DNA of 64,000 bases from assembly GCA_021234155.1 (NCBI GenBank), contig JAJEKV010000050.1:9145109-9209108 (forward strand), written 5' to 3'. Of this stretch, positions 24,273-34,989 are shown piece by piece (the first letter of the stretch is position 1; the number at the start of each line of letters is the position of its first letter). The position numbers were made by a program, and so were the translations under genes. The notes under the pieces were generated by a model. It was not told the DNA's origin and made no database searches. It was given only the letters and a program-made list of their open reading frames with translations. Origin of the DNA: Isoetes taiwanensis (Eukaryota > Streptophyta > Lycopodiopsida > Isoetales > Isoetaceae).

Positions 24273-24577
24273 TTCGGACTCGGATTATGTAGATTGTTTT
24301 TGTTTCTTATTTGCACAGTTTTTCTAAGTCATGCATGATTCATCCTATCAGTCTGGTTTCTATGGCTAGGTGGCTCCTAACATATCCTTATTTAGGATTG
24401 ATTACGATGGCTAGGAGGATTCGATGCAGCCATCGCTTTAGATCATGTGATAGCAGCATGGGCCGGAAGCGATTCTCTGTCTCTCTTCTTTGTCTTTCTC
24501 AGATTTTTTGTGCAGGAGTCATTTTTCTGGCGGACAGAAGGAGCGGCTTGATTCCCCTGTTCTGGCAGGCCCATTGG

Positions 24578-25022
24578 TGTTGATGTTTGGGGTTCTTGGC
24601 ATCACCTTGCAGCAGCGATCCATGATGCCCGGAAGCCACAAAGGCTGCCACAAATGCTCATGGATCAACAAAAAGGTGGGAAGAAACTCCAAGAACAAGA
24701 CAAAGCAAAGAATGAACAAAACTGAATCATATTGATGCTCCAAAAGGAGGTGCTCCAAAACGTGAGCAAAAACCTAAACAATGAGAGGAAATGCTCTCTC
24801 TAAATAGTAGAGCAAAACCCTAACCCTAACTGACATCTCACCTTCCACAGATCTAGGCTAAATCTGGGCCATAGATTGTGGGGTCCAATATGACAAATAC
24901 ATGTGGCCTATGCCACCTACCACATATGTGGGCTAAATCTGGACCCTAGATCAAGTGGTCCAATGTGATAAATACATGTGGCCCATGCCACTCATACATA
25001 TGTTTAGCCCAAAGGGCTAACA
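24578..25022 (-). repeat. 3' LTR of the young element
   Basis: 445 bp, ending in CTAACA on the plus strand. Contains ACCCTAACCCTAAC near 24820, a short telomere-like match without wider array. Minus orientation makes this the 3' LTR. Confidence 0.93.
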
Positions 25023-25040
25023 CTCCCCCCCACCACACCA
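25023..25040 (-). promoter_or_regulatory. Polypurine tract
   Basis: The minus strand reads GTGTGGTGGGGGGGAG directly before the LTR (TGTTAGCCC), the normal position for second-strand priming. It fixes the element on the minus strand. Confidence 0.85.
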
Positions 25041-25339
25041 AACTATGTAGAACCTTTATAACAGCAGGTTAAACATTTACAACAGTGTCCAAAGTGAGGG
25101 GAAATAATGAGAATGTCGCCGAAGTCTTGACCCAAAAATGCCAATGTCGATGAAGTACAAAAATCATGAGAGATTGAGAAGGCTGTCACCACTTCTCTTG
25201 AGCTTGCCACGAGCTCCTTTAAATCCATGGAAGTCAAATCTAATGTTGAGAAGGCTGTCATCACTTCTCATAGAGCTTGCCACTTAGCTCCGACTATATG
25301 CGCCAATCAAAGTGTCTTGTAATGAGTTGAACAAAAATT

Positions 25340-25675
25340 TGGAAAGAAAAATTGTTGAAGGGGCAGAAGGTCCTAAGTCATCTTCACGCCATGTGTGGAA
25401 CTTGAAAGAGTTTGAATAGATAATTGAACTTGAAGGAGTTGAAATTGAAGGGGCGGAAGGCCCTAAGTCATCTTCACGCCATTTGTTGAACTTGAACGAG
25501 GCTCAACCGCCATGTATTATGGATGGATGTGGTTGATCAAAATGTTGAACTTGAAAAAGTTGACACCAAAGAGAAATTGTTGAAATTGGCCTACACAAGC
25601 CATGTGGCCATGTGAGGTTGATGTACGAAGGGGCGGAAGGCAGAATTCATCTTCACGCCATTGCAGGAACTTGAA
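25340..25675. repeat. Degenerate direct repeats inside the young LTR element
   Basis: Three units of about 75-180 bp spacing share GAAGGGGCGGAAGG followed by TCATCTTCACGCCAT and a GGAACTTGAA-like end (starting about 25357, 25448, 25628). Confidence 0.8.
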
Positions 25676-25799
25676 ATTTATTGGTACAAAGGTGCAAAGC
25701 AGATCTAAGAATCGGGCAAAAGATGAGGCGTCCCCCAAAATGTGCCAAAAATATGCTCCAGATGCTGCTTGCGTCAAAAGTGGATCGAAAGTTTGTGCT

Positions 25800-26905
25800 T
25801 GAAGTCACGCCGTGAGGGGCCGTGACAATTTTGTTGGACTCACGCCGTGGGGCCGTGATGTTTGAAGTCATAGTTGCATGAAATTTGACCTCCAAAGGTA
25901 TAATGGTAGGACGAGATATTCTGGTGTGTAAAAATGGCTTGAACATTAGAGAACACCAAAAATATGGGCCATGTGGAATATTCAAGTGTCTAAGTCTCTC
26001 TAGGAAAGAAAGTCATAAAGGATGATGACAATGTGTTGACATGAGAGAAATGTGCCACGCCAGAGGATGGGCCGTGGGGTTTGATGCCGTGAGGGCCGTG
26101 AGATATCTGATGTTGAGGCCACGCCATGGGGGCCGTGGTTCACGCAGAGGCCATTCCCGTGAGGTCTTTGGTGTTGAGGCCAAGCCGTGGGGTTCTGAGG
26201 GCGGAAGGCCACGCCGTGACGGCCGTGGGAGCAGGCCACGCCGTGAAGGGCCGTGGGAGCTCTTGAAGAGAATCGGGTGATTGGGGGGCCACGCCGTGAT
26301 GGTCGTGGGCTTCTGAAGGTTTCACCGGATGCAGCTGGTAAGTTTGCGGACTTGAAGCCCCAGGTGATGGCGTGGGGCTCCTACGATGCTCGGCCGGACG
26401 GTTGCCTTGAGGTGCCGACGAGTCGGGGAGAGGCCACGCCGTGGAGGAGCCATGGCGCCTAGAAAGTCGTTGGTCCACGCCGTGAGGGGCCGTGGAGGTA
26501 TGCATAGCTGGTACTCTTGATTTCAACGGATAAATCTGGAGCTGAGAGGAAGATTGTCACGAAAAAAAGGATAGGGCATTTCATGGCCACGAAGGGAGTG
26601 CATCGCCCGCTGCTTTGCTAGGCCTATGCCGCTCAAAGATGGCTTTTAAGATTTTGCTTGGCGATGTACAAATCCAAATGCATGCGTACGTCTGATCGCG
26701 AATGTTGCAAATGTTCTTCATAAGGTAAATTGCTTGATGAAAATATTAGACGAGCTTGGTCGAAGAATTCTGTAGAACTTACTCTGTTTCCATAAGGCCC
26801 GCGAAGGTCAGAAGCCGGGCCGTGATGGGCGTGGCTTTCTTTTTGCTCGAGAGTCTCCACCGCGTGAGTCAGTGAGGGGCCGTGGAGCCGTTGGTTCAAA
26901 GTCTT
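25800..26905. repeat. Cluster of CACGCCGTGAGGGGCCGTGG-like motifs
   Basis: At least ten copies of a near-palindromic motif (CACGCCGTG, 2-5 bases, GGCCGTGG) are scattered through 25805-26500, with further copies near 26820 and 26875. Spacing is irregular (about 30-130 bp). Variants include CACGCCATGGGGGCCGTGG and CACGCCGTGATGGTCGTGG. Flanking text is not repeated, so it is the short motif that is conserved. Confidence 0.85.
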
Positions 26906-28470
26906 GCGAGGCTCTTGATCGGAACGAATCTGTGGAGCTCGACGGTGAAGAAGGCGGTATTTCATGAAAAAGCGGCAGATTTTGTCATTTGTTGTTCTTT
27001 GGGCCAATGCCGCTTAAGATGGTGCTAAAACTTTTCGGATCACGGGGAACGGATGTGTTGTTTCTTTGTTATGCGGGACACAAACTTGATGGATTACAGC
27101 GGTGGAAAACCGTTGTCATGCCATGGTGCGTTGATAGATGTGAGATGAAGGGTGCGAAGTGATTCTCGAGTTGCAGCCAGCGCCGCCAAAATGCAAGGCT
27201 TTACTAAATCACGAGAGAGGCTCTTGCTAAGCCCGAAAAATTGTTTGTTGCGAAAGAGGGCATCTCATTGTCTTTAAAATATTGCGGGAGATAGATGAGA
27301 TATCGGTGGCTATGCGACTCCAAGGCGGCTTGAAGATATTCTTTGAATCCATGGCTAATTGGCATAACAAATCCATGGGGCTTTTGAGGAAAATGGAGCG
27401 AGCTTGATCCCATGGAGCTGTAAAAGACATTACCCCAGAAGATTGAACTGTTGATGCAAGAAAATTTGTTTGGGGCTTGTTCGCGAAGGCAAACCATGCC
27501 GACGAAAGTAAGACCATGTTCCTATGTTTGGTGCTTATGCGCTCGTGATACAAAAAGTCTGTGGAAGGATGCAGAAGATCTGACTAAAACTTGACTCTTT
27601 TGTTCCCCAACAATAGCGAAATATAGCAAAATATGTCAAATCATTGGTGATAGCCCCTGCGTTCGGTTGAACAAAAAGGGGTGAAGTGCCCACAATGTTG
27701 CACCCTCTTTGTGTCGAGAAAGCCGAGGCGAGCATGAAATCGAGTTATGAATGTAGAGCATGAATCAAAGTTAGGAATCACGATAGATTTGTATGTTGCA
27801 TCCGAGCAAAATCATCAATAAAGCCCGATGGGGCTTGTCCAAGATAACGAGGTTAGGCGGCGGATTTCCGATCTTGAATGAGAGAAGCGGGCCTTGATTT
27901 TTGAATTTTGGAGTGCATATTAAAGATCCGAGGGCATCCCGGCATCAAAATAGAATGCATGTCTTTGGACGGAGAATCAAGTGCTTGATGAAAAGAAGCG
28001 TGGCGAATTTGTCCCTTTGTGAAACCATTGGGCAAATATCCACAGTATGGTGATGAAGAACATGAAAGACCCCTGAGCATCTCGAGTTCAGCACCCAAAA
28101 TACACTCGAAAATAAAAGAACTGGGTAATCTTTGAAGACCGAAGGGCATCTCTAACACAAAAATACACCCAAAAATAAGAAGCTGTATTACTGTGGCAAA
28201 CTTGTCTCGTAAGAAATAAGAAATAAATGTATGCGCCTTGTGCACATAATAGAGGATAGCAAAAATAGCGTTGATCAACCCAAATGTCACAAATAAGAAC
28301 TTTATTTTGCCACAAATCACGTTTGCCCCCTTCCTCTTCTGAAAAGTGGGCAAGTATCACAGATGATAATGCAAGAATGTGTCGCTGTAGATCCAAATAT
28401 TTTTGGGCTTAAAACTTTTGGAGATGCTTGAAATACAAAACAAGAGATTGATCATGAGCCCAAGAGACTC
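26906..28470. other. Remaining interior of the young LTR element
   Basis: Non-coding. Short minus-strand ORFs such as 27853-28353 show no gag, protease, reverse transcriptase or integrase motif. A loose repeat (ATACACTCGAAAATAAAAGAA and ATACACCCAAAAATAAGAAGC) lies near 28100-28180. Confidence 0.6.
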
Positions 28471-28485
28471 CGGCATGAGGCGCCA
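28471..28485 (-). promoter_or_regulatory. Primer binding site of the young element
   Basis: One base after the 5' LTR on the minus strand lies TGGCGCCTCATGCCGG. TGG plus acceptor-stem-like sequence is the form of a tRNA primer site; I cannot name the tRNA with confidence. Confidence 0.75.
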
Positions 28486-28486
28486 G

Positions 28487-28933
28487 TGTTGATGTTTGGG
28501 GTTCTTGGCATCACCTTGCAGCAGCAGTCCATGACTGCCGGAAGCCACAAGGCTGCCACAAATGCTCATGGATCAACAAAAAAAGGTGGGAAGAAACTCC
28601 AAGAACAAGACAAAGCAAAGAATGAACAAAACTGAATCATATTGATGCTCCAAAAGGAGGTGCTCCAAAACGTGAGCAAAAACCTAAACAATGAGAGGAA
28701 ATGCTCTCTCTAAATAGTAGAGCAAAACCCTAACCCTAGCCCGACATCTCACCTTCCACAGATCTAGGCTAAATCTGGGCCATAGATTGTGGGGTCCAAT
28801 ATGACAAATACATGTGGCCTATGCCACCTACCACATATGTGGGCTAAATCTGGACCCTAGATCAAGTGGTCCAATGTGATAAATACATGTGGCCCATGCC
28901 ACTCATACATATGTTTAGCCCAAAGGGCTAACA
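28487..28933 (-). repeat. 5' LTR of the young element
   Basis: 447 bp, almost identical to 24578-25022. Differences include CAGCAGTCCATGACTGCC here against CAGCGATCCATGATGCCC there, again at CAG/CTG. Confidence 0.93.
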
Positions 28934-28938
28934 ATTGG

Positions 28939-29036
28939 TGCCAGGCAGGAGCTCCAGGGCCGCAGATCCGCCATCTAGCATCCAGCATCCAGCACAGCAC
29001 ACCGCCATCCGATTGGCTCAGGGATCTACAATCTGT
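28939..29036. other. Sequence between the young element and the H3-like ORF
   Basis: Contains a small tandem repeat CATCCAGCATCCAGCA. It was contiguous with 24572 before the young element inserted, since the ATTGG duplication defines the junction. Confidence 0.6.
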
Positions 29037-29273
29037 TCAGCCTACTTCTGCTTCATCTAAGTCCTGGTTGATGAGGTCAGCCAGGTCTTCTAGTGATCCT
29101 TGCTCGGATCCCTCCTCCTGTAGCTCCTCTGAATTACTCTCCTCAGCTGATGGAAGTTCGTCTCCTCGAGCGAGAAGCTGCTCTCGAAGTGGCTGCTGTA
29201 TGCGCCTCTTATCCTGGGCGCTAGGCTGTTCGCCTAGTTGATACTTCCGAACAGTTTGTTTCGTGTGCGCCAT
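29037..29273 (-). CDS. First ORF of LTR retrotransposon, with histone H3-tail-like N-terminus
   Basis: A 78-residue ORF starting MAHTKQTVRKYQLGEQPSAQ. Its first residues match the histone H3 tail A-R-T-K-Q-T-A-R-K at seven of nine positions, with K4 and K9 equivalents in register. The two changes (R2H, A7V) each need only one C:G to T:A transition. The rest is not histone: a basic segment is followed by a strongly acidic tail (Glu/Asp-rich to ...LINQDLDEAEVG). It lies 686 bp inside the primer site of the minus-strand LTR at 29972-31511, the place of a gag gene. It is probably the N-terminal part of a truncated gag. A real histone gene is excluded because no histone fold follows. Confidence 0.6.
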   Translation of the reverse strand: MAHTKQTVRKYQLGEQPSAQDKRRIQQPLREQLLARGDELPSAEESNSEELQEEGSEQGSLEDLADLINQDLDEAEVG

Positions 29274-29373
29274 GCTTTACTTCACGTCAATCGGAGGTCT
29301 GGCGCCCAAAAATCGCCTCGAAATGCGGGAGCTATCTTCTAAGCAGGAAGTCTACAAATGAGAAGGTTTTGGG

Positions 29374-29385
29374 TCTATTTATAGT
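29374..29385 (-). promoter_or_regulatory. TATA box upstream of the H3-like ORF
   Basis: The minus strand reads AAACTATAAATAGACCC, a strong plant TATA box about 105 bp before the ATG at 29273. It lies inside the element rather than in the LTR, so the ORF may have its own promoter. Confidence 0.5.
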
Positions 29386-29485
29386 TTGGCCAAATTTTAG
29401 GTCAAATTCTAAGTTGCTCATTCATGAGTCAAGGCACATATTAACTTAAAACATGTACTTACTTCAGAGTTTTCTAAGCAATTTT

Positions 29486-29550
29486 GCTCATGGTGTGCGC
29501 TAGAGGCCTGATCTAAATTTTAGGTCGAGGCTCTGGCGCATACTTGTGAC
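29486..29550. repeat. Imperfect palindrome 1 in the retrotransposon leader
   Basis: GCTCATGGTGTGCGC...GGCGCATACTTGTGAC with a centre near ATCTAAATTTTAGGTC. It can form a hairpin with arms of about 30 nt and is a diverged copy of palindrome 2. Confidence 0.7.
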
Positions 29551-29699
29551 TAATTTTGCATTTTTGACTAAAACATACAACTTCTAGACATATTCATAGG
29601 GGTGTGATAGACAATCCTAGCTAAATCTTACCTTAAAATTCGATCTAGCATATTATCTTGTTCAAATTCTTCAAGTTTGAAGGTGATTATGGCCAGTTA

Positions 29700-29761
29700 C
29701 TCATGGTGTGCGCCTGGGGCTTGACCTAAAATTTAGGTCGATGCTCTGGCACATACCATGA
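29700..29761. repeat. Imperfect palindrome 2 in the retrotransposon leader
   Basis: CTCATGGTGTGCGCC...GGCACATACCATGAG with the inner arms GACCTAAA and TTTAGGTC. Roughly 24 of 31 arm positions pair. It lies between the primer site and the ORF, where packaging or dimerisation structures sit in retroelement RNA. Confidence 0.75.
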
Positions 29762-29958
29762 GCAATTTCCACACTTGGTCAAAATTTAGTTCAACTTTTT
29801 AGTTTTCTTGGTTTTCAATTCTTCTAACTGTTACTAGCTTAGCATAAACTACAAAAAATGAGAAAAAATTTTCCCACTTTTTTGAGGTTTGAGAATTCTA
29901 CTAAGTTAGTACTACTGGGAGCATGGCCAGTGCTTTGCTCTTGGTCTTCAAGAACATT

Positions 29959-29970
29959 GCTCTGATACCA
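29959..29970 (-). promoter_or_regulatory. Initiator-Met tRNA primer binding site
   Basis: The minus strand reads TGGTATCAGAGC, one base after the LTR end. This is the classic plant retrotransposon primer site and fixes the element on the minus strand. Confidence 0.92.
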
Positions 29971-29971
29971 T

Positions 29972-31511
29972 TGTGACGTCCCCTACTCATATACAGTGCA
30001 CTCACCGTATACCAACAGGAGTTCATCCCCTATACCAGCTCTATGCTGATACAAGGCCCTCCATGTGTCACTGCAACCTTGATGAGTTCCAGTGGGAAGA
30101 ATGAAGGGGTCATTTTACCCTGTCTCCCTCAGGGCCTACCTAGCTGCGGAAGCGTAAATATACATGTAAGTACAAATACATCAACCATCACGAAGGATGG
30201 TTCACCACATATCTGCATCGACAAAGATCAGTACATCACATATGGAGATTCTACCCAAGGCTCAGACCCGAGAGGATGACTGACGGCTTGGGGCTCCAAA
30301 TCACATTGCAGACAGAATTAATGGCAAATGGATTTGGCTAGCATAGGAACATGGCTTAGGGTAGTCCACTCCATCCGCCCCTCCTGTGCACACTTTGCAG
30401 AATAGGTTGAAAAGTCTTGGGACCTGATTGTAGCCCCCCGGATGCATAGTCAGAGGGACTATTCCTGGGTTGCATCTCCCCAGTTCCGATAAGGCAGGTT
30501 GGGATTGCTCCCACCAGAGGTTGGCATGCTGACTCAAGGTGACTAGAGGGCCACTGCCCGTACTCGACTGAACTCCATGGAAGGTGTACACCACCCCAAG
30601 AGTGTCGAACCCATGCAAAGCACACCTTGGTGGGCGAGCATTAGGTCTAGTGCACTATAATCCCCGATAGGCTTTACTACCAGAGGGACATGATCATGAG
30701 TCAGGACATGAACCTCCTTATAAGCTAGTCCGGCCCCTCCACCCACAACCAGGTTTGGTTCTTGTACACAGGCCAAATTTAATAGTGCATTAAAGAGGGC
30801 TAGCTAGGAGCATCAGACTACTAGGCTTTTAAGGCCTCTACCCCCCTTCCCAATACAATGATTCCACAGAGATCATCATCACATACATATCATAGAAGAA
30901 CTAAAGAATAAGATTTAGTCTAAATCATAGAGTTAGGTTCTTTAGTTATGGCTTGATATCTAGAGGTCTAGATGGCTGCTATGGGCAATTCAATAGGCTA
31001 AATCTACTTACACTATGCCTGGGAGGCGGATTACACTATTGAATTGGCAAAATACCTGATCCCTGGCTTGCTCCTCCTGCTACGACGCATCCATCTTTGC
31101 GAAGGCGCTTGAAGATGAAGCTAGAAAGGGAAGCTGATGAGCTAGGCTGCTCAGACAGACTTTGGGAGTGGAGATTGGTTCTTGGTGCAAGCGAAACGGA
31201 GTTCTAGAAGGCTGTGGACGAAAATGGAAAGTTAGGGTTTCATATGCCCTATATAGGCTATAAGTTAGGGCTAGGGTTTCTATCATCCCTTGAGCATGTG
31301 GGATAAATGGGTGTGCCCACTTGCCTATATTAATTAAGTGGGCTAAAGTGTACACATGGATAAATGTGCACACACTTGCAAGTTGCCCCCTAGGGTGCTT
31401 CTTGCTTAGCTACACGTCGGCGTACACGTCAATCGGGATGGCGTAATGCAGCGTGGCGATCTGCAAATACATTATACATCTTGGGACCGTATACTGTGCT
31501 GGAACATCACA
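29972..31511 (-). mobile_element. 5' LTR (1.54 kb) of a truncated LTR retrotransposon
   Basis: Bounded by TGTGACGTCCC (29972) and GGAACATCACA (31511), matching TG...CA ends, with the primer site beside the inner end. A possible TATA element on the minus strand (GCCTATATAGGGC, around 31250) would lie about 260 bp into the LTR, suitable for U3. No second LTR of this element is seen, so the left part is lost, either by deletion or in DNA now separated by the young element. The LTR at 19940-20640 is a family member, not its partner, since that one has its own primer site. Confidence 0.85.
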
Positions 31512-34111
31512 ATTTATGTTGTATTCCATGGTCTATGGAGTCCTTGCCTGTAATTGAAACAACATGTTACACAAGGCCCCCAAAATAGAACAGTTATCAG
31601 TTTTTCGGGACATTTTTTCTATGAAATCGCTATAAGAAAGCAATATTATTTTGTGGGTTAATATGTTGAATAACTATGAATGGTTATATCGTGTGGTTCT
31701 TGTTTAGGATTTATTATTATAGTTTGTTACTATGGTTCAGCATCATGAGTTTTCATGGTAGTTTATTTGTTTGGTTTAATGCCATGGTCTTAATAGTGAT
31801 TTATTGACGTGTTTTAAGTCTATCGTGTAGTTAGCGATTTGGGACACAAACTACTAATAGTTTTTGCTTTAATATTTTCCAATGAAGTCTATATATTTTT
31901 TATATAAACCAATGTTGTTCTATTTAGTATATTGAGGATAAACAAATGGTGCTTTTGACAATGCAATTAGTATTGATTTGACTTAGAAACCCTTCCCATA
32001 TTTTTGTTGAAACCAATCACATATTTAAGACAGTGTTGTTATATGTTCTCTCCTTCGATTAGTGACACTTTCTCCATCCAATTGTTAATGTTATTGTTTT
32101 ATAACTTCGTATTGATTTCGCCCATTAAATGGTCACACTTTCTCCATCAAATTCTTAATGTTTTTATTTTGTAACTAGCATTGGTTTATGCTCATTAAAT
32201 TCTAGATGTTTTTGTTGGAATTGATACGAGTTTGCACAATATTTTTTTCATCAAATTCTTAATGTTTTTGTCTTGTAATTAGTATTGATTTATACAACAA
32301 GAAATGTTCAATGAATATTTTGTTGTTATTTTAAACTAATAAAGTCATAATAATTGTGAATCAGAGATTTGAACCCTGGTATTTCCATTTGGTGAAGAAC
32401 CCTATAAACTTTTAAGAAGATTCATAAGTTAGTTATCAAAACTTTTAAATTTTATGAACGAACCAAGAAGAAATTTCATTGAACTACTTAATGGCAGATT
32501 TACATGATCAGAATCCTGCTGCTTTTCAGTGGGAGAATTCTCACCACTACCATGCTTGATGTGTATTCTATTCACATGGAGTTTTGCCCCAAAATAGCAG
32601 ACGACTACCAGCGTTTATATTTTTCCTGAGTAGACGGTTTTCATCTCCAGCAAGTGCGCAGCAGAAATCACCCATGCAGCCAGACCTGAGTGCAACCATC
32701 GGTTCTTTGCTTTTTCCGGTGTGATATCACGGCAACAAAGGCAAAAACCAAACCAATGCTTGTTGCTATTTTGATACCTCATGTTTTGCAGTAGAAACAT
32801 CTGATAAAATGCATTTTTCAAGAGAAGTAAATTGCAAAACCTATTCATATTTAACACGAGAACATACCACAACATGTCCTCTCAAAGATAGTTTAGTATT
32901 TTCCATGAGATATAGAAATCAAATATCTATTCAACTAACATCTTTTCAAAGTCATGTAATGTACCTTTGCTGTCAAATGCATTTACCTCATTAAGTATGA
33001 CATTTAAGCACAAATTAGAAGAACTGAAGAGATCAAATATTGGAACATGCAAGGACACAATGCACACACAAGCTAGCAAGGATATACTAAAGGTACCATG
33101 AATCACTCAACTAATAATGAACCGGGTAAAAGATGCAATGGGATGAAAATTGGATGTCTAAGAACTAGAACATTCATACAATGGTGCAAGTCAGATTTAA
33201 AGAATTAATGCAAGAACACACAGCTAATTCCATTTGAAAAAACAATTCTCGATCATGTGAAATAGTCGAGGATTGAAAGAAGAAACATGGAGGAAGAGAT
33301 CGATCATCAATTCATTCGGGGATATTTCATAGAACTTCACTAATTTGCCAAAATGGTTTTGCGATGTGAGACCTTGCAAAAAGCGGAGATAGCGTCTGTT
33401 GTACTACAAGTTCTTGAGTAGATTACGCATTGTCTATGTACATGTCCAAAATGCACGTTTAAGGGCCCCTTTGGATACTAAAAAGTAGGATCATTAAACT
33501 AGGTCATTAAATACACAAACTCAAGCGGCTGGGCGGGTTTGATTCTTATCATATCCATTGAAACTTGATTAAGCAAGCAGTCCCATTAGCACATAATGGG
33601 GAAAGAAAGGCATATCAAAATCTCTATGGTAAAGCAGAAAACAACTCACATTGCCCAAAGCACAATAAAAGTGCGATTTTCACAAAAAGAGAAATACAAA
33701 AGCACAGATTTAGAACTTCCCATTGGAGTACGAAACATCAATGTAAAGACCGATCATAATGGATATCATAAAATGGGAGCAGATTTTACCTCGATTCGTT
33801 CGGAAGGACCTGACTTAGAAGAATGAGGGTAAGTCCTGCACCAAGTCTATCTCGAGTGCTTTCTGGAGCTGCCTTGGACCTGTTGTTTTCTATTATTCGG
33901 TTTCTTTGGCATCTGCAACAGTTATTCACCTATTTATCGTTTTGCAAACTGCATAATATAAGGCTTACCTGAGGTCGAAGTACTTCCTTCTTGCTCGGCT
34001 CTTGCTTACACCAAAGCAAAAGAGTAAAAAATCGTTCACGTTATGGTGATGAGAGGCACAGACCCAATACAAAGAAAAAGCTGCGAAATTTTTGTAGAAT
34101 TCTGTGCATAC
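31512..34111. other. AT-rich intergenic stretch between the duplicated copies
   Basis: No gene recognised. Degenerate repeats of about 75 bp occur at 32050-32310 (CATCAAATTCTTAATGTTTTTRTYTTGTAA-like). GGGCCCCTTTGGATAC near 33462 resembles one end of a Tourist-like MITE, but no partner end was found. The join to copy B (position 34112 = position 1) lies in otherwise unremarkable sequence. Confidence 0.45.
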
Positions 34112-34989
34112 TGCCTTCTATTCTGCATTTTCGCACTTGCTTTCTTGCATGCAACGATTTGCTTGAAGCCATAGCCACACCCCATTCTCCTGCAGCATGG
34201 CGAAATGCCTGCCCTAACCCTACGTTTTGCCCGCCTTTTTCGTCTTTTTTCGTCTCTTGATGTCTTTGACATTGCCATGTAGGCACCACTTAGCCACATA
34301 GGTTGCTGTTTGCCAGGTCATATCCCAAGTGTGAGGTAGCTGCCCAATGACATATCTACCTCTAGGCAACACAGCATAAACACATTTGCTCTTATATATT
34401 TGTATAAGGGTAACACAATTAAGACACAATCCCGACTTGGCAGTGACTAGCGGAGGCCGGGAGCTGTCAACCAGAATCGTGGATCAATTGTGTTACCCGT
34501 ACAATATCATAAAGGGCGAAGGGCATCCCCGCTAGTTAGTGCAACATTTTTTTGCTTCCACATCTGCTTCCAGACCTCTTTCTAAGCAAAATCTTAGGCT
34601 TAACTTTCACCGCTAGTGGAATCGCAGAAACTAGGGTAATTTCTAAATCGTGGCTCTTGATTGGTGGTTTTTAACTTCTACGAACCAAATGCCGATAGTG
34701 GAATCTAGCCCTTAGCATTCTTGAAAATTGGGGCAGATGACGTGGATGCACCAAAATGCACCACCGGAATGCAATCCGGCCTAGTTATGATACTGCAATC
34801 TTGCAATGCATTCTTGATGATAGATTATTACATGGCATTACATCTATTATTAGGAATCGGTACAATTTTGAGATATATCTTAAACATCAAGTTTTTGTAG
34901 CCATAGTAGTCGGACAAAGGCAAACTTCGTGAATTACATGCCATCTTACCTATCGTAATGTTTGGTCGAAATTGCCTGTGACCTCTAAA

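Larger units (their letters stand above)
24573..28938 (-). mobile_element. Young non-coding LTR retrotransposon (LARD/TRIM-like)
   Basis: Two near-identical LTRs, 24578-25022 and 28487-28933, both TGTTGATG...GGGCTAACA on the plus strand, are flanked by the 5-bp duplication ATTGG (24573-24577 and 28934-28938). The polypurine tract and primer site place the element on the minus strand. The 3.46-kb interior has no gag or pol text in any frame, so the element depends on enzymes supplied elsewhere. The LTRs differ at only about five places, nearly all at CAG/CTG or run-length positions, so true divergence is close to zero and insertion was very recent. The interior carries two families of short repeats. 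Confidence 0.93.

Noticed and set aside
24815-24835. Interstitial telomere repeat (ACCCTAACCCTAAC)
   Set aside because: Only two units, and the same text is in both LTRs of the young element, so it is ordinary LTR sequence.
25800-26905. CRISPR-like array
   Set aside because: Spacing is irregular, the motif is short and variable, and it lies inside a plant LTR element with no cas genes.
29037-29273. A genuine histone H3 gene
   Set aside because: Only the first ten residues resemble H3; no histone fold follows and the context is a retrotransposon leader.
19940-31511. The two related LTRs as the ends of one element
   Set aside because: Each has its own primer site on its left side in the same orientation, so both are 5' LTRs of separate insertions.
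33462-33520. Tourist/Harbinger MITE end (GGGCCCCTTTGGATAC)
   Set aside because: No matching inverted end or target duplication could be found nearby.
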